Below are positions 35,922 through 44,513 of a stretch of 64,000 nt of DNA, in pieces; the first letter of the stretch is position 1; each line of letters starts with the position of its first letter. Made by a program: the position numbers and the translations under genes. Source of the stretch: Caballeronia sp. INDeC2 (GTDB lineage: Bacteria > Pseudomonadota > Gammaproteobacteria > Burkholderiales > Burkholderiaceae); contig NZ_JALQDG010000028.1 of NCBI RefSeq assembly GCF_023631325.1, forward strand, positions 1 to 64,000, written 5' to 3'. The notes under the pieces were generated by a model. It saw only the letters and a program-made list of their open reading frames with translations, was not told the DNA's origin and did no database searches.

Positions 35922-35937
35922 CGTTTGTAAGCAAACG
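35922..35937. promoter_or_regulatory. Perfect palindrome between His-rich lipoprotein and rrf2
   Basis: CGTTTGTAAGCAAACG has perfect 6-bp arms (CGTTTG/CAAACG) around TAAG. It sits in the 183-bp divergent promoter region, 62 bases upstream of the lipoprotein ATG and 105 upstream of the Rrf2 ATG, in an AT-rich patch. A likely operator for the Rrf2 protein. Confidence 0.5.
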
Positions 35938-36042
35938 TGTGACTTGAAATATTTGCGACGGGCGTCTGTAAAAGCGCAGCGCCGTTGCACGCAGACGCAC
36001 GACGCGTTATCCTGAACTCCGATTCGGAATGTCGGAGTGGAT

Positions 36043-36567
36043 ATGTCTCACATCAGCACGGGCGTCGAGTACGCGCTGCACTGCATGCTCTATCTCGCGG
36101 AGCCGCCGCACGGCGTGCGCGAGGCGAGCGTGCGCGATCTCGCGGAATTGCAGGGCGTGCCCGCGGAATACGTCGCGAAGCTCTTCACGAAGCTGCACAA
36201 GGCGGGGCTCGTCGTCGCGACGGAAGGTGCGCGCGGAGGCTTTACGCTCGCGCGGCCGTCGAAGGAAATCAGCGTGCTCGATGTCGTCGACGCGATCGAC
36301 GGCGACAAGCCTCTCTTCGATTGCAGGGAGATCCGATCGCGCTGCGCCGTGTTCGGCGACGACGCGCCGCCTTGGGCGACGAGCGGCGTGTGCGCCGTTC
36401 ACGCGGTGATGAAGAACGCGGAGAAGCGCATGCGCGAGGCGCTCGCGGCGGACCGGTTAGCGGATCTTGCGGGCCGCGTGCACGCCAAAGCGCCGCGCAC
36501 TTTCGGCCCGCAGGTCGTCAAATGGCTCGACGAGCGCACCCATCAACGGCGTGCAGCCAAGAACTGA
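36043..36567 (+). CDS. Rrf2 family transcriptional regulator with three Cys
   Basis: 174 residues; ATG 36043 with GGAG five bases upstream. The N-terminal winged helix is GVEYALHCMLYLAEPP, VRDLAELQGVPAEYVAKLFTKLHKAGLVVATEGARGGFTLARP. Three Cys are placed as in Fe-S-sensing members (FDCREIRSRCAVF ... GVCAVH), so an iron-sulfur cluster sensor (NO, oxidative or iron signal) is plausible. It is longer than IscR-type proteins by a basic C-terminal tail (FGPQVVKWLDERTHQRRAAKN). The neighbouring His-rich exported proteins are the obvious candidate targets. Confidence 0.9.
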   Translation: MSHISTGVEYALHCMLYLAEPPHGVREASVRDLAELQGVPAEYVAKLFTKLHKAGLVVATEGARGGFTLARPSKEISVLDVVDAIDGDKPLFDCREIRSRCAVFGDDAPPWATSGVCAVHAVMKNAEKRMREALAADRLADLAGRVHAKAPRTFGPQVVKWLDERTHQRRAAKN

Positions 36568-36572
36568 AAGAC

Positions 36573-36995
36573 TCAGCGAACAATCTTCGGCTTCATGTTC
36601 GGCGTGAGTGAAACGCCGACCACGCGGCCATCGCGCACGCCGCAGCGGCTGTCCATGCGCGTCCACTGCGCTTTGCCGCGCGCCTTCGCGAACGCGCGCA
36701 TCACGATCACCTTGTCGACCGGAATCGGGTCGCCGACACTGTTGATCGCAGTATCGTCGTCAATCTTCGCGGAGAGCACGCGCCGGTCGGGCACGATCAG
36801 CGTGTCGTACTTCGGCGCGTTCTCCACCCAGCGGTCGAACGCAGCCACGCATTGCGCGACGGCCTCGGGCACGTGGAGCTTCGTCAGGTACGAATAATCC
36901 TCGGGCAGATCAGGCGTTTCCTGCGCCTGGACGATCTGAAACATCGACGCCGACAGCGCGAGGGCGAGCAATGCGGGAGCGAGAATGGTCTTCAT
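36573..36995 (-). CDS. Secreted hypothetical protein
   Basis: 140 residues from ATG 36995; signal peptide MKTILAPALLALALSASMFQIVQA then QETPDLPEDYSYL. The mature ~115 residues contain two Cys (AQCVAAFDRWVENAP and DSRCGVRDG) likely forming a disulphide, and a C-terminal strand VVGVSLTPNMKPKIVR. I do not recognise the family. It ends five bases from the rrf2 stop (tail to tail) and is divergent from the glycolipid-binding-domain gene. Confidence 0.78.
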   Translation of the reverse strand: MKTILAPALLALALSASMFQIVQAQETPDLPEDYSYLTKLHVPEAVAQCVAAFDRWVENAPKYDTLIVPDRRVLSAKIDDDTAINSVGDPIPVDKVIVMRAFAKARGKAQWTRMDSRCGVRDGRVVGVSLTPNMKPKIVR

Positions 36996-37179
36996 GCGAT
37001 GGGCGATCAAAAGGGGTCTTCAGAGACGTTGCGATGCGCGCGCCTGCGCAGGAACGGCGCAAAGTATACCGTGTGAAGTTTTGTGGCGTCGAGCACATCG
37101 CGCATGCCGAATGCCGATCGAAAGCCTTGCGCGCCGCGTTGTATCCTTCGAGAAGATGGACACACGAAGGAGGCGCGCG

Positions 37180-37740
37180 ATGAAAGCGGCACGATGGTCG
37201 CAACAGGACGGCACAGGGCTCGAACATCTCGTTCTGAACGAGACGCACGATGGCGTCGTGATCGAGAGCGCGGTCGTGGGCGAGGACGAGGCGCATGCGT
37301 TCGGCCTCGTCTATCGCATCGAATGCGATGCGCGCTGGCAGGTCATGCGGCTTGCGTTGAAGCTGGCGGGCGGCGCATCGCTCGACCTGCATCGCCAAGA
37401 CGGCAACAACGGCGACGCCCATGCGTGGACCGACGCGAACGGGGAGCCGCAAGAGCAGCTTCGCGGCTGCATCGACGTGGACATCACCGCGACGCCGTTC
37501 ACCAACACGCTGCCGATTCGCCGCTTGCAACTGGCGCGCGGCGAGCGTCGCGTGATCCGCGTCGTCTACGTGCGCGTGCCGGAGTTGAGCGTGAGCGCGG
37601 TCGAGCAGGCGTACACGTGCTTCGAGCCGGATCATCGTTACCGCTACGAAGGGCTCGACACGGGCTTCACGGCGGACATCACCGTCGACGAAAGCGGCCT
37701 CGTGCTCGATTATCCCGGACTCTTCAAGCGCGTCGCGTGA
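37180..37740 (+). CDS. Putative glycolipid-binding domain protein
   Basis: 186 residues; ATG 37180 follows a near-perfect AAGGAGG. The sequence matches the putative glycolipid-binding family (PF06475 type): ARWSQQDGTGLEHLVLNE, GLVYRIECDARWQVM, WTDANGEPQEQLRGCIDVDITATPFTNTLPIRRL, and YRYEGLDTGFTADITVDESGLVLDYPGLF. No signal peptide, so cytosolic. Structures of this family show a large beta-barrel with a hydrophobic pocket; the ligand in vivo is unknown. It precedes selD by 40 bp on the same strand. Confidence 0.85.
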   Translation: MKAARWSQQDGTGLEHLVLNETHDGVVIESAVVGEDEAHAFGLVYRIECDARWQVMRLALKLAGGASLDLHRQDGNNGDAHAWTDANGEPQEQLRGCIDVDITATPFTNTLPIRRLQLARGERRVIRVVYVRVPELSVSAVEQAYTCFEPDHRYRYEGLDTGFTADITVDESGLVLDYPGLFKRVA

Positions 37741-37780
37741 TAATGCGGTTCATTGCTTGCCCTGATCCGAGATCCGAACG

Positions 37781-38827
37781 ATGAACGATACGACTTCTCC
37801 CCGTCTCACGAGCCTGTCCCACGGCGGCGGCTGCGGCTGCAAGATCGCGCCCGGCGTGCTGGCCGACCTGCTCAAGCGCGCAACGCCGCTGCCCGCATTC
37901 CCGAATCTTCTCGTCGGCAACGACACCGCCGACGATGCCGCCGTCTACAAGCTCAACGACGAACAAGCGATCGTCGCGACGACGGACTTCTTCATGCCGA
38001 TCGTCGACGATCCTTTCGACTTCGGCCGCATTGCTGCGACCAACGCGCTCTCCGATGTCTACGCGATGGGCGGCAAGCCGATTCTCGCGCTCGCGCTCGT
38101 CGGCATGCCGATCAACGTGCTGCCGCACGAGGTCATCGCGCAAGTGCTCAAAGGCGGCGAAGCGGTCTGCGCGGAAGCCGGCATTCCGGTGGCGGGCGGC
38201 CATTCGATCGATTCCGTCGAGCCGATCTACGGGCTCGCCGCGCTCGGCATCGTGCATCCGTCGCGCGTGAAGCGCAACGCGGACGCGCGCCCGGGCGACG
38301 TGCTCGTGCTCGGCAAGCCGCTCGGCGTCGGCGTGCTGTCGGCGGCGCTGAAGAAGGACAAGCTCGATGCGGCCGGCTACAAGGCGATGATCGACGCGAC
38401 CACCAAGCTCAATCGCCCCGGCGCGGCGCTCGCGCAACTCGACGGCGTCCATGCGCTCACCGATGTGACCGGCTTCGGCCTGCTCGGTCACACGCTCGAA
38501 CTCGCACGCGGCGCGAAGCTCACGGCGCGAATCCGTTACGCGGACCTGCCGTGGCTGCCGCACGTGCGCGAGTTCGTGCGCGCGGGCATATTCACGGGCG
38601 CGTCGGCACGCAACTGGAACGCATACGGCAACGACATCACATTGAACATCGAAGGCGACGAGGCCCGCGCCTTGCTCACCGATCCGCAGACCTCGGGCGG
38701 GCTGCTCGTATCGTGCGGGCCGGAAGCGGTGAACGACGTGCTCGCGATCTTCCGTGCAGACGGTTTCGACGATGCGACGGTCATCGGCGAGATGGTGAAT
38801 GGCGCGGGCCGCGTCGACGTGATCTGA
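37781..38827 (+). CDS. selD: Selenide, water dikinase (selenophosphate synthetase)
   Basis: 348 residues. The glycine-rich N-terminus SHGGGCGCK carries the catalytic Cys18 and Lys21, equal to Cys17/Lys20 of the E. coli enzyme, so this is the Cys and not the selenocysteine form. The metal/ATP site GNDTADDAAVYKL, VATTDFFMPIVDDPFDFGRIAA and AGGHSIDSVEPIYGLAALG follow. It makes selenophosphate from selenide and ATP for selenocysteine or 2-selenouridine tRNA. selA, selB and mnmH are not in the window. The next gene, a CDF transporter, starts 18 bases after the stop. Confidence 0.95.
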   Translation: MNDTTSPRLTSLSHGGGCGCKIAPGVLADLLKRATPLPAFPNLLVGNDTADDAAVYKLNDEQAIVATTDFFMPIVDDPFDFGRIAATNALSDVYAMGGKPILALALVGMPINVLPHEVIAQVLKGGEAVCAEAGIPVAGGHSIDSVEPIYGLAALGIVHPSRVKRNADARPGDVLVLGKPLGVGVLSAALKKDKLDAAGYKAMIDATTKLNRPGAALAQLDGVHALTDVTGFGLLGHTLELARGAKLTARIRYADLPWLPHVREFVRAGIFTGASARNWNAYGNDITLNIEGDEARALLTDPQTSGGLLVSCGPEAVNDVLAIFRADGFDDATVIGEMVNGAGRVDVI

Positions 38828-38845
38828 ACCAATAAGAACGAGCGC

Positions 38846-39772
38846 ATGAAGGAAGAATCTCCGAAAGCCATTTTCTACGCGCTCGCCGCGAACTTCGGCA
38901 TTGCCGTCTGCAAGTTCGGGGCGGCGGCCTTCACCGGTTCGGGCGCGATGTTCGCCGAAGCGATCCATTCCACCGCAGATTGCGGCAATCAACTGCTGCT
39001 TCTTTTCGGTCTGAAACGCGCGCAGGCGCCCGCCAACGCGCTGCATCCATTGGGCTCGGGGCGCGAGATCTATTTCTACGCGCTGATCGTCGCGCTCCTG
39101 CTGTTCTTCGTCGGCGGCGCGTTTTCGGTGTATGAAGGCGCGCATCGGCTGATGCATCACGAGCCCTTGTCGAATCCGATCGTCGCGCTCGTCATTCTCG
39201 GCATCTCGGTCGTGCTCGAAGCGTTCTCGCTCGCGGGCGCCATCCGCGAGATTCGCAAGGGCGCGCCCAACAAGACCTTGTGGCGATGGTTCCGCGAGAC
39301 GCGCGAATCGGAACTGCTCGTGGTCGCGGGCGAGGATGTCGCGGCGCTGCTCGGTCTCGCCATCGCATTCACCGCCGTGCTCATGACGATGCTCACCGGC
39401 AATCCCGCATACGATGCCGCCGGTTCCATCGGCGTCGGCGTGCTGCTGATGATCATCGCGTTTCTCGTCGCGCGCGAAGTGAAGTCGATGATCGTCGGCG
39501 AATCGGCGAGCCCGGAAGTGCGCAAGGCGATCGATGCGCACTTGCGCGCGCGTCCCGAGATCACGCGCATCATCAGTCTCATCACGCTGCAATGGGGCAA
39601 GCATGTGGTCGTCGCGGTGCAGGCCGAGATGATCGATTACGCGAGCGGCCGGGCGATGATCGATGCGATCAACATCATCGAGGACGATCTGCAGCGTGCA
39701 TTTCCGCAAGTGCGCTGGGTGTTTTTCGAACCCGACATCGCGCGCGATCGGGGCGAGCCGGCGGCGTTGTAA
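38846..39772 (+). CDS. Cation diffusion facilitator (CDF) family transporter
   Basis: 308 residues, about six membrane helices and a cytosolic C-terminal domain. The first metal-site helix reads SGAMFAEAIHSTADCGNQ, with H..D in the CDF arrangement; the second site helix is VVAGEDVAALLGLAIAF. These carriers export Zn2+, Fe2+, Mn2+ or Co2+ against protons. The pattern H-x3-D with E-D differs from the classic Zn HxxxD/HxxxD pair, so specificity is uncertain. It is probably in an operon with selD. Confidence 0.88.
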   Translation: MKEESPKAIFYALAANFGIAVCKFGAAAFTGSGAMFAEAIHSTADCGNQLLLLFGLKRAQAPANALHPLGSGREIYFYALIVALLLFFVGGAFSVYEGAHRLMHHEPLSNPIVALVILGISVVLEAFSLAGAIREIRKGAPNKTLWRWFRETRESELLVVAGEDVAALLGLAIAFTAVLMTMLTGNPAYDAAGSIGVGVLLMIIAFLVAREVKSMIVGESASPEVRKAIDAHLRARPEITRIISLITLQWGKHVVVAVQAEMIDYASGRAMIDAINIIEDDLQRAFPQVRWVFFEPDIARDRGEPAAL

Positions 39773-39925
39773 GTTCACGGGTGGGGGAAGGGCAGGCGCG
39801 CCGCGTGCTACCGAAGACAGGGTCGTTCAGGACCGCTTCTGCCGTATCGACAGCGTCGCGTTAACATAACGCCGTGCGCGTCGTCCGCATCGAGTCCCTG
39901 ACATTTCGTGATCTTCATCCGACCC

Positions 39926-42493
39926 ATGCGCAAATCGCTCCTTGCTGTGCTGCTCGTCGTAGTGTCGAGCCTTCTTCCGATCTGTTCCCAGTCCTCCTTC
40001 GCCGCAGCCGCTCCCGCGCAGCACGCGTCGCAGCCGGGCGTCGCGCTGACGCCGCAGCAGGCGCGCGATGCGCTCTCGGTGCTCAACGATCCCGCACGTC
40101 GTTCGCAAGTCGCGGATACGCTGCGCGCCATTGCGGCGGCAGGCGCACTGTCCGCGCCCGCGAGCGCGCCGCAGGCGGCATCGACGGCGGCTGGCGGTGC
40201 GGCGCCGGCATCGGGCGCGTCGAGCGTGCTTGCGCATTCGCTGACCGCGAACGGCCTCGCATCGCAACTGTCGCGGCAGGCGGGGCACTGGCTCGTGCAG
40301 ATCGGCACGGGCCTGCGCCACTCGACGGTGGCGCTGCTCGATTTCGGCTCGGTCGTTTCGTGGTGGCGCGACCGGACGTCGAATCCTGAAGGGCGCGCGC
40401 TCGTCGGACATGTGGTGTGGACGGTGCTGGCGTCGCTCGTGCCCGCGTTGCTGCTCGAATTTCTGTGCTTGCGGCTGCTCAAGCGGCCGCGCGCGCGGAT
40501 CGCGGCACGCGGCGTCGTCGATGCCGAGCAGCAGGATCCCGACCTCGTGCGCGAACAACACGCGGCCGAGCGCGCGGAGGACGCCGCGGCGCGCAGCGGC
40601 GACGCGACCGCCATGCATCTTGCCGAGCGCAAGGCCGACACCGCGCGCGGCCAGCGTCACGCCGCGCGTCACTGGACGCTGTTGCAGCGTCTGCCGAGCG
40701 CGCTGCTGTACGGCTTTCTCTCGCTGGTTCCGCTCGTCGTTTTCATCGGCGCGGTGACCTTGCTCATGTCGATCTTCATCGACGACAACACACCCGAAGC
40801 GCGCGTCGCGGGCACGCTCATCGACGTGTATCTGGTCTGCCGCTCGATCGTCATCGTGAGCGGATTTTTCGTCGCGCCGCGTGCGCCCGGCTTGCGCCTC
40901 TTCCAGGTCAGCGATTTCTATGCGGCCTATCTGCATCGCTGGGTGCAGCGCATCGTGTGTATCGCGGGCGCGGGCATCGGGCTTGCCAATGCAGCCGAGC
41001 CGCTCGGTCTGTCCGCCGACGCGCGCATCGCGATCCTGAAGATCGTCCTGCTGATCGTGCATCTGATGATCGCGTTCGTGATCTTCGAGAGCCGCACGTC
41101 GGTGGCCGAACGCATCCGGGAACGCGCGCGGACGAATCGCTCGGTGCGGCTCTTCGGCAACTGGGTCGCCGATGTCTGGGCGGGCGTGGCGATCTTCTTC
41201 GTGCTCGCGCTGTGGTTCGTGTGGGCGCTCGACGTGCAGAACGGCTACTCGACGCTCTTTCATCTGGGCGGCGTGTCGCTGCTCGTGCTCGTCGGCGCGC
41301 GCGTGCTGGCGATCGTCGCGTTCGGCGCGCTCGGCCGCGTCTTTCATCAGGGCGACGAGGAAGATGTGACGGGCGAATCGATCGTGCGGCGCCGCGCTTA
41401 TCGCTATTACCCGGCGTTGCGGCGCATCGTGCAGGCGCTCATTTCGATCGTCACGGTGGTCGCGCTTCTCGAAGTGTGGCACGTCGATATCCTGCATTTC
41501 CTCACGTCGGGCGGTGTCGGCAACCGGCTCGCATCGGCGCTTCTCACGATCCTGATCGCGGCAGTGTTCGCCGTGCTGGTGTGGGAGGCGGCGAACATCG
41601 TCGTCGAGCAGCGGCTCGAACAATGGACCGCGAGCGGTGAGCGTCTGCGCGCCGCGCGCTTGCGCACCCTGCTGCCGATGATGCGCTCGGGTCTCTTCAT
41701 CGTGATCGCGATGGTCGTCGTCATGACGGGCCTCTCCGAGATCGGCGTGAACACGGCGCCTTTGCTCGCGAGCGCGAGCATCTTCGGCGTGGCGCTCGGC
41801 TTCGGCTCGCAAAAGCTCGTGCAGGATCTCATCACCGGCATCTTCCTGCTGATGGAAAACGCGATGCAGGTCGGCGACTGGGTGACGCTCGCGGGCGTGT
41901 CGGGCACCGTCGAGTATCTGTCGATACGCACGGTGCGTCTGCGCGGCGGCGACGGCTCGCTCTACACCGTGCCGTTCAGTTCGGTATCGACGGTGAACAA
42001 CACGAATCGCGGCATCGGCAATGCGGCGGTGCGCGTGTCGATCGCGCTCGGCCAGGACGTCGATCTCGCGATCTCCACGCTGAAGGAAATCGGCGCGGCG
42101 CTGCGCGAGGACGACGCCTTCCGCGAAGGCATTCTCTCCGACTTCAGCTTCTGGGGCGTCGATGCCGTCGACGGTTCGACCGTCACGCTCGCGGGCCAGA
42201 TCCAGTGCCGCGACAGCGCGCGCTGGCCGGTGCAGCGCGAGTTCAATCGGCGCATCCTCAACGAGTTCACGGCGCGCGGCATCGAAATCGCGAATCCGCA
42301 GCGTAACTTCGTGATCGTCAATGGCGGCACGCAGGACGCCAATCCCGAAGGCGTTCCAGACGCCGACGAAGCGGGCGTGGATCAGCGCGGCGAGCCGTCG
42401 AAGGCCGCGCAGCATCCGACGAGCGAGGCGGCGGGCCAAGCGAATGTCGCATCGAATGCGCCGCCGCCGCGAAGCTCGCAAAGCGGCACGTGA
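39926..42493 (+). CDS. Large MscS-family mechanosensitive channel
   Basis: 855 residues; ATG 39926 gives a proper signal peptide (MRKSLLAVLLVVVSSLLPICSQSSFA). GTG 39908 is an alternative. A periplasmic Ala-rich segment (about 30-140) and extra N-terminal membrane helices precede the MscS core at about 590-760: LLASASIFGVALGFGSQKLVQD is the pore-lining TM3, followed by LITGIFLLMENAMQVGDWVTLAGVSGTVEYLSIRTVRLRG and the beta domain. Architecture resembles E. coli YbiO. It opens on membrane tension to release solutes in hypo-osmotic shock. Monocistronic, with a terminator behind. Confidence 0.92.
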   Translation: MRKSLLAVLLVVVSSLLPICSQSSFAAAAPAQHASQPGVALTPQQARDALSVLNDPARRSQVADTLRAIAAAGALSAPASAPQAASTAAGGAAPASGASSVLAHSLTANGLASQLSRQAGHWLVQIGTGLRHSTVALLDFGSVVSWWRDRTSNPEGRALVGHVVWTVLASLVPALLLEFLCLRLLKRPRARIAARGVVDAEQQDPDLVREQHAAERAEDAAARSGDATAMHLAERKADTARGQRHAARHWTLLQRLPSALLYGFLSLVPLVVFIGAVTLLMSIFIDDNTPEARVAGTLIDVYLVCRSIVIVSGFFVAPRAPGLRLFQVSDFYAAYLHRWVQRIVCIAGAGIGLANAAEPLGLSADARIAILKIVLLIVHLMIAFVIFESRTSVAERIRERARTNRSVRLFGNWVADVWAGVAIFFVLALWFVWALDVQNGYSTLFHLGGVSLLVLVGARVLAIVAFGALGRVFHQGDEEDVTGESIVRRRAYRYYPALRRIVQALISIVTVVALLEVWHVDILHFLTSGGVGNRLASALLTILIAAVFAVLVWEAANIVVEQRLEQWTASGERLRAARLRTLLPMMRSGLFIVIAMVVVMTGLSEIGVNTAPLLASASIFGVALGFGSQKLVQDLITGIFLLMENAMQVGDWVTLAGVSGTVEYLSIRTVRLRGGDGSLYTVPFSSVSTVNNTNRGIGNAAVRVSIALGQDVDLAISTLKEIGAALREDDAFREGILSDFSFWGVDAVDGSTVTLAGQIQCRDSARWPVQREFNRRILNEFTARGIEIANPQRNFVIVNGGTQDANPEGVPDADEAGVDQRGEPSKAAQHPTSEAAGQANVASNAPPPRSSQSGT

Positions 42494-42514
42494 TCCTATA
42501 ATCGTTCGGCCCCG

Positions 42515-42544
42515 ATCGCGCCCTCTGACGGGCGCGATTTTTTT
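42515..42544 (+). terminator. Intrinsic terminator of the MscS gene
   Basis: ATCGCGCCC (42515-42523) pairs with GGGCGCGAT (42530-42538) around a 6-base loop and runs into seven T. It is 22 bases after the stop. Confidence 0.92.
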
Positions 42545-42577
42545 GAAGGTCGAACTTTTACGAGGATCACGCCCGCC

Positions 42578-43651
42578 ATGAGAGTCGCCGCATCGGAATT
42601 CAAGTTGGGGAGGGCGGTCATCGCCATGACGATCGCCGCCGGCGTAGCAGGCTTCGCGGGATGCGCATCCGCGCCGCGCTCGCCCGATAGCACGAGCGGC
42701 GCGCGCCCCGTCAAGGTCATGATCGTCACGATGTTCGCGCCTGAAGGCAAAGTGTGGCTCGACAGGCTCGGTCCGTGGGACGCGATCAAGGTGGCGGGAC
42801 TGTCGCCGGAATATCCGGACGTGCACTGCAATCACGACGACGTGTGCGTCGTCACGACGGGCATGGGCCACACCAATGCGGCCGCGTCGATGATGGCGCT
42901 CGCATTCTCCGACCGCTTCGACTTGCGCCACGCGTACTTTCTGATCGCGGGCATTGCGGGCATCGATCCGGCGCAAGGCACGGTCGGCTCGGCGGCGTGG
43001 GCGAAGTATCTCGTCGACTTCGGCCCGCAATGGGAACTCGACGCGCGCGAAAAGCCCGCCCGCTGGCCGAGCGGATTCATCGGCATCAACACGAAGGGGC
43101 CGAACGAGAAGCCGGCGCCTGACTATCGCACGGAAGTGTTCGCGCTCAACGCGACGCTCGCCGATACGGCCTACGCGCTCTCGCGCAACGTCGTGCTCAC
43201 CGACAGCGACCAGGCCAAGGCCGCGCGCGCGAAGTTCAACTACGCGCCGGCGAACCGGCCGCCGCGCGTGATCCAGTGCGACACGCTCGCGGGCGATACG
43301 TGGTGGTCCGGCAACTACATCGGCGAGCGGGCACGCGCGTGGACGCGGCTTCTGACGGACAGTCGCGGCGTGTACTGCACGACGCAGCAGGAAGACAACG
43401 CCACTTACGAGGCGCTCAAGCGGGCGGCGAGCGTGCAGCGGGTGGACGTGTCGCGCGTGGCGGTGCTGCGCGCCGGTTCCGATTTCGATCGCCCTTACAA
43501 GGGACAACCGGCCGCCGACAATCTGCTCAATTACGCGGCGCAAGGCGGTTTTGCGCCCGCCATCGAAAATCTGTACCGGGCCGGCACTCCTTTAATACAA
43601 ACGGTTGTTACACATTGGGATGCGTGGAGTAAAGGCGTCCCTCAAAGGTGA
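42578..43651 (+). CDS. Purine nucleoside permease (NUP) family lipoprotein
   Basis: 357 residues. Hydrophobic leader with lipobox FAGC (AVIAMTIAAGVAGFAGC). The mature part matches the NUP family (PF06516): VKVMIVTMFAPEGKVWLDRLG, VCVVTTGMGHTNAAASMMAL, YFLIAGIAGIDPAQGTVGSAAWAKYLVDFGPQWELD, and LAGDTWWSGNYIGERARAW. The family was named for a fungal nucleoside transporter, but its fold is that of nucleoside phosphorylases and it has no membrane helices here. A lipid-anchored periplasmic nucleoside-binding or phosphorylase-like protein is more likely than a permease. Confidence 0.88.
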   Translation: MRVAASEFKLGRAVIAMTIAAGVAGFAGCASAPRSPDSTSGARPVKVMIVTMFAPEGKVWLDRLGPWDAIKVAGLSPEYPDVHCNHDDVCVVTTGMGHTNAAASMMALAFSDRFDLRHAYFLIAGIAGIDPAQGTVGSAAWAKYLVDFGPQWELDAREKPARWPSGFIGINTKGPNEKPAPDYRTEVFALNATLADTAYALSRNVVLTDSDQAKAARAKFNYAPANRPPRVIQCDTLAGDTWWSGNYIGERARAWTRLLTDSRGVYCTTQQEDNATYEALKRAASVQRVDVSRVAVLRAGSDFDRPYKGQPAADNLLNYAAQGGFAPAIENLYRAGTPLIQTVVTHWDAWSKGVPQR

Positions 43652-44177
43652 CAAGCGGCGTTACGAACCACGTAACGCGAGCCGTAACATCGGCGTAACA
43701 GCAATAAGGTAATTATTGCCTGTATACCGACGGTTCGGTAAAGAGCAATCACGAAGCGATTTTAGACTTTTCTCGTCTGATGAATCGTCTCGAAAATACT
43801 TGCAAGGTGCGTCAACCGATTCCCGAAATCCCCCGTTATTGCTGGCGGCAGGCAATTAATCCGACTAAAAACCAAGCCGCCCGATTTACCGCCGGAAACA
43901 TCAGAAGAATAGAGAAGGCGCGCCGAATACGGCTGAAATTACCAGACAGAAAAAGTTACCGATCGAAAGTGTTGTTTGCAACAAAATATTATTGAGACAC
44001 CCTTGCTTAAGTTTCAAACCGTACTTAGAATCCGTTTCACAGTGGTTGTTACAAGATGTAACGCTCTGAAACAAAGATTACGCGGTACGTAGCCGGGCAG
44101 AACTCGCCCGGTGAGGCACAAAAAAGATATCGGCAAAAAGCCGGCGGAAATTCGGGGATTTACTGGAAGTTGCAACC
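43652..44177 (+). promoter_or_regulatory. 526-bp AT-rich regulatory region upstream of flhDC
   Basis: No credible gene (a 71-codon frame at 43780-43995 is basic and featureless). Base composition is markedly AT-rich compared with the neighbours. It holds a phased CGTAAC cluster at 43659-43699, a second GTTAC-N5-GTAAC palindrome (44048-44062) and a GTTG-TTTG-CAAC inverted repeat near 43965-43985. A long leader with several binding sites is expected for the flagellar master operon, whose promoter integrates many signals. Confidence 0.6.
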
Positions 44178-44495
44178 ATGAACGGTCGCGAAACGCTGGA
44201 ATCGATCCGGGAAATCAACTTGTCGTACATCATGCTCGCGCAGCGTCTGTTGCGCGAGGACCGGGCCATCGGCATGTTCCGGCTCGGTTTGTCGGCGGAA
44301 CTCGCCGATCTGCTCTCGGGCCTCACGCTCGCGCAGGTCGTCAAGCTCGCGTCGTCGGACAACCTGCTCTGCGCTTTCCGCTTCAACGATCACACGATGC
44401 TGTCGGCCTTGACGCAACCCGCGAAGAACGCGGACATCGCGCCGACGCACGCGGCAATCCTGCTGGCTGGCCAGCCGGCCGAACAGTTCGCTTAA
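44178..44495 (+). CDS. flhD: Flagellar transcriptional regulator FlhD
   Basis: 105 residues. The family sequence is clear: IREINLSYIMLAQRLLREDRAIGMFRLGLSAELADLLSGLTLAQVVKLASSDNLLCAFRF, followed by a variable tail. FlhD dimers form the FlhD4C2 activator with FlhC, turning on class II flagellar genes such as fliA and basal-body operons. GGAAG precedes the ATG. flhC follows after 18 bases. The tail (NADIAPTHAAILLAGQPAEQFA) is typical for beta-proteobacteria. Confidence 0.97.
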   Translation: MNGRETLESIREINLSYIMLAQRLLREDRAIGMFRLGLSAELADLLSGLTLAQVVKLASSDNLLCAFRFNDHTMLSALTQPAKNADIAPTHAAILLAGQPAEQFA

Positions 44496-44513
44496 GGGAC
44501 GACGGAGCGAGCC

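Noticed and set aside
37781..38827. In-frame TGA (selenocysteine) in selD
   Set aside because: The catalytic position is a normal Cys codon and the frame is uninterrupted; this is the Cys-type enzyme.
39827..43543. A 1238-codon open frame on the minus strand opposite the MscS and NUP genes
   Set aside because: It is an antisense shadow produced by GC-rich third positions: the translation is Arg/His/Asp-rich low complexity with no family motif, while the plus strand carries two well-recognised proteins and a terminator.
43780..43995. A 71-codon frame in the flhDC leader
   Set aside because: Very basic, no ribosome site, lies in AT-rich regulatory DNA, and no recognisable family.
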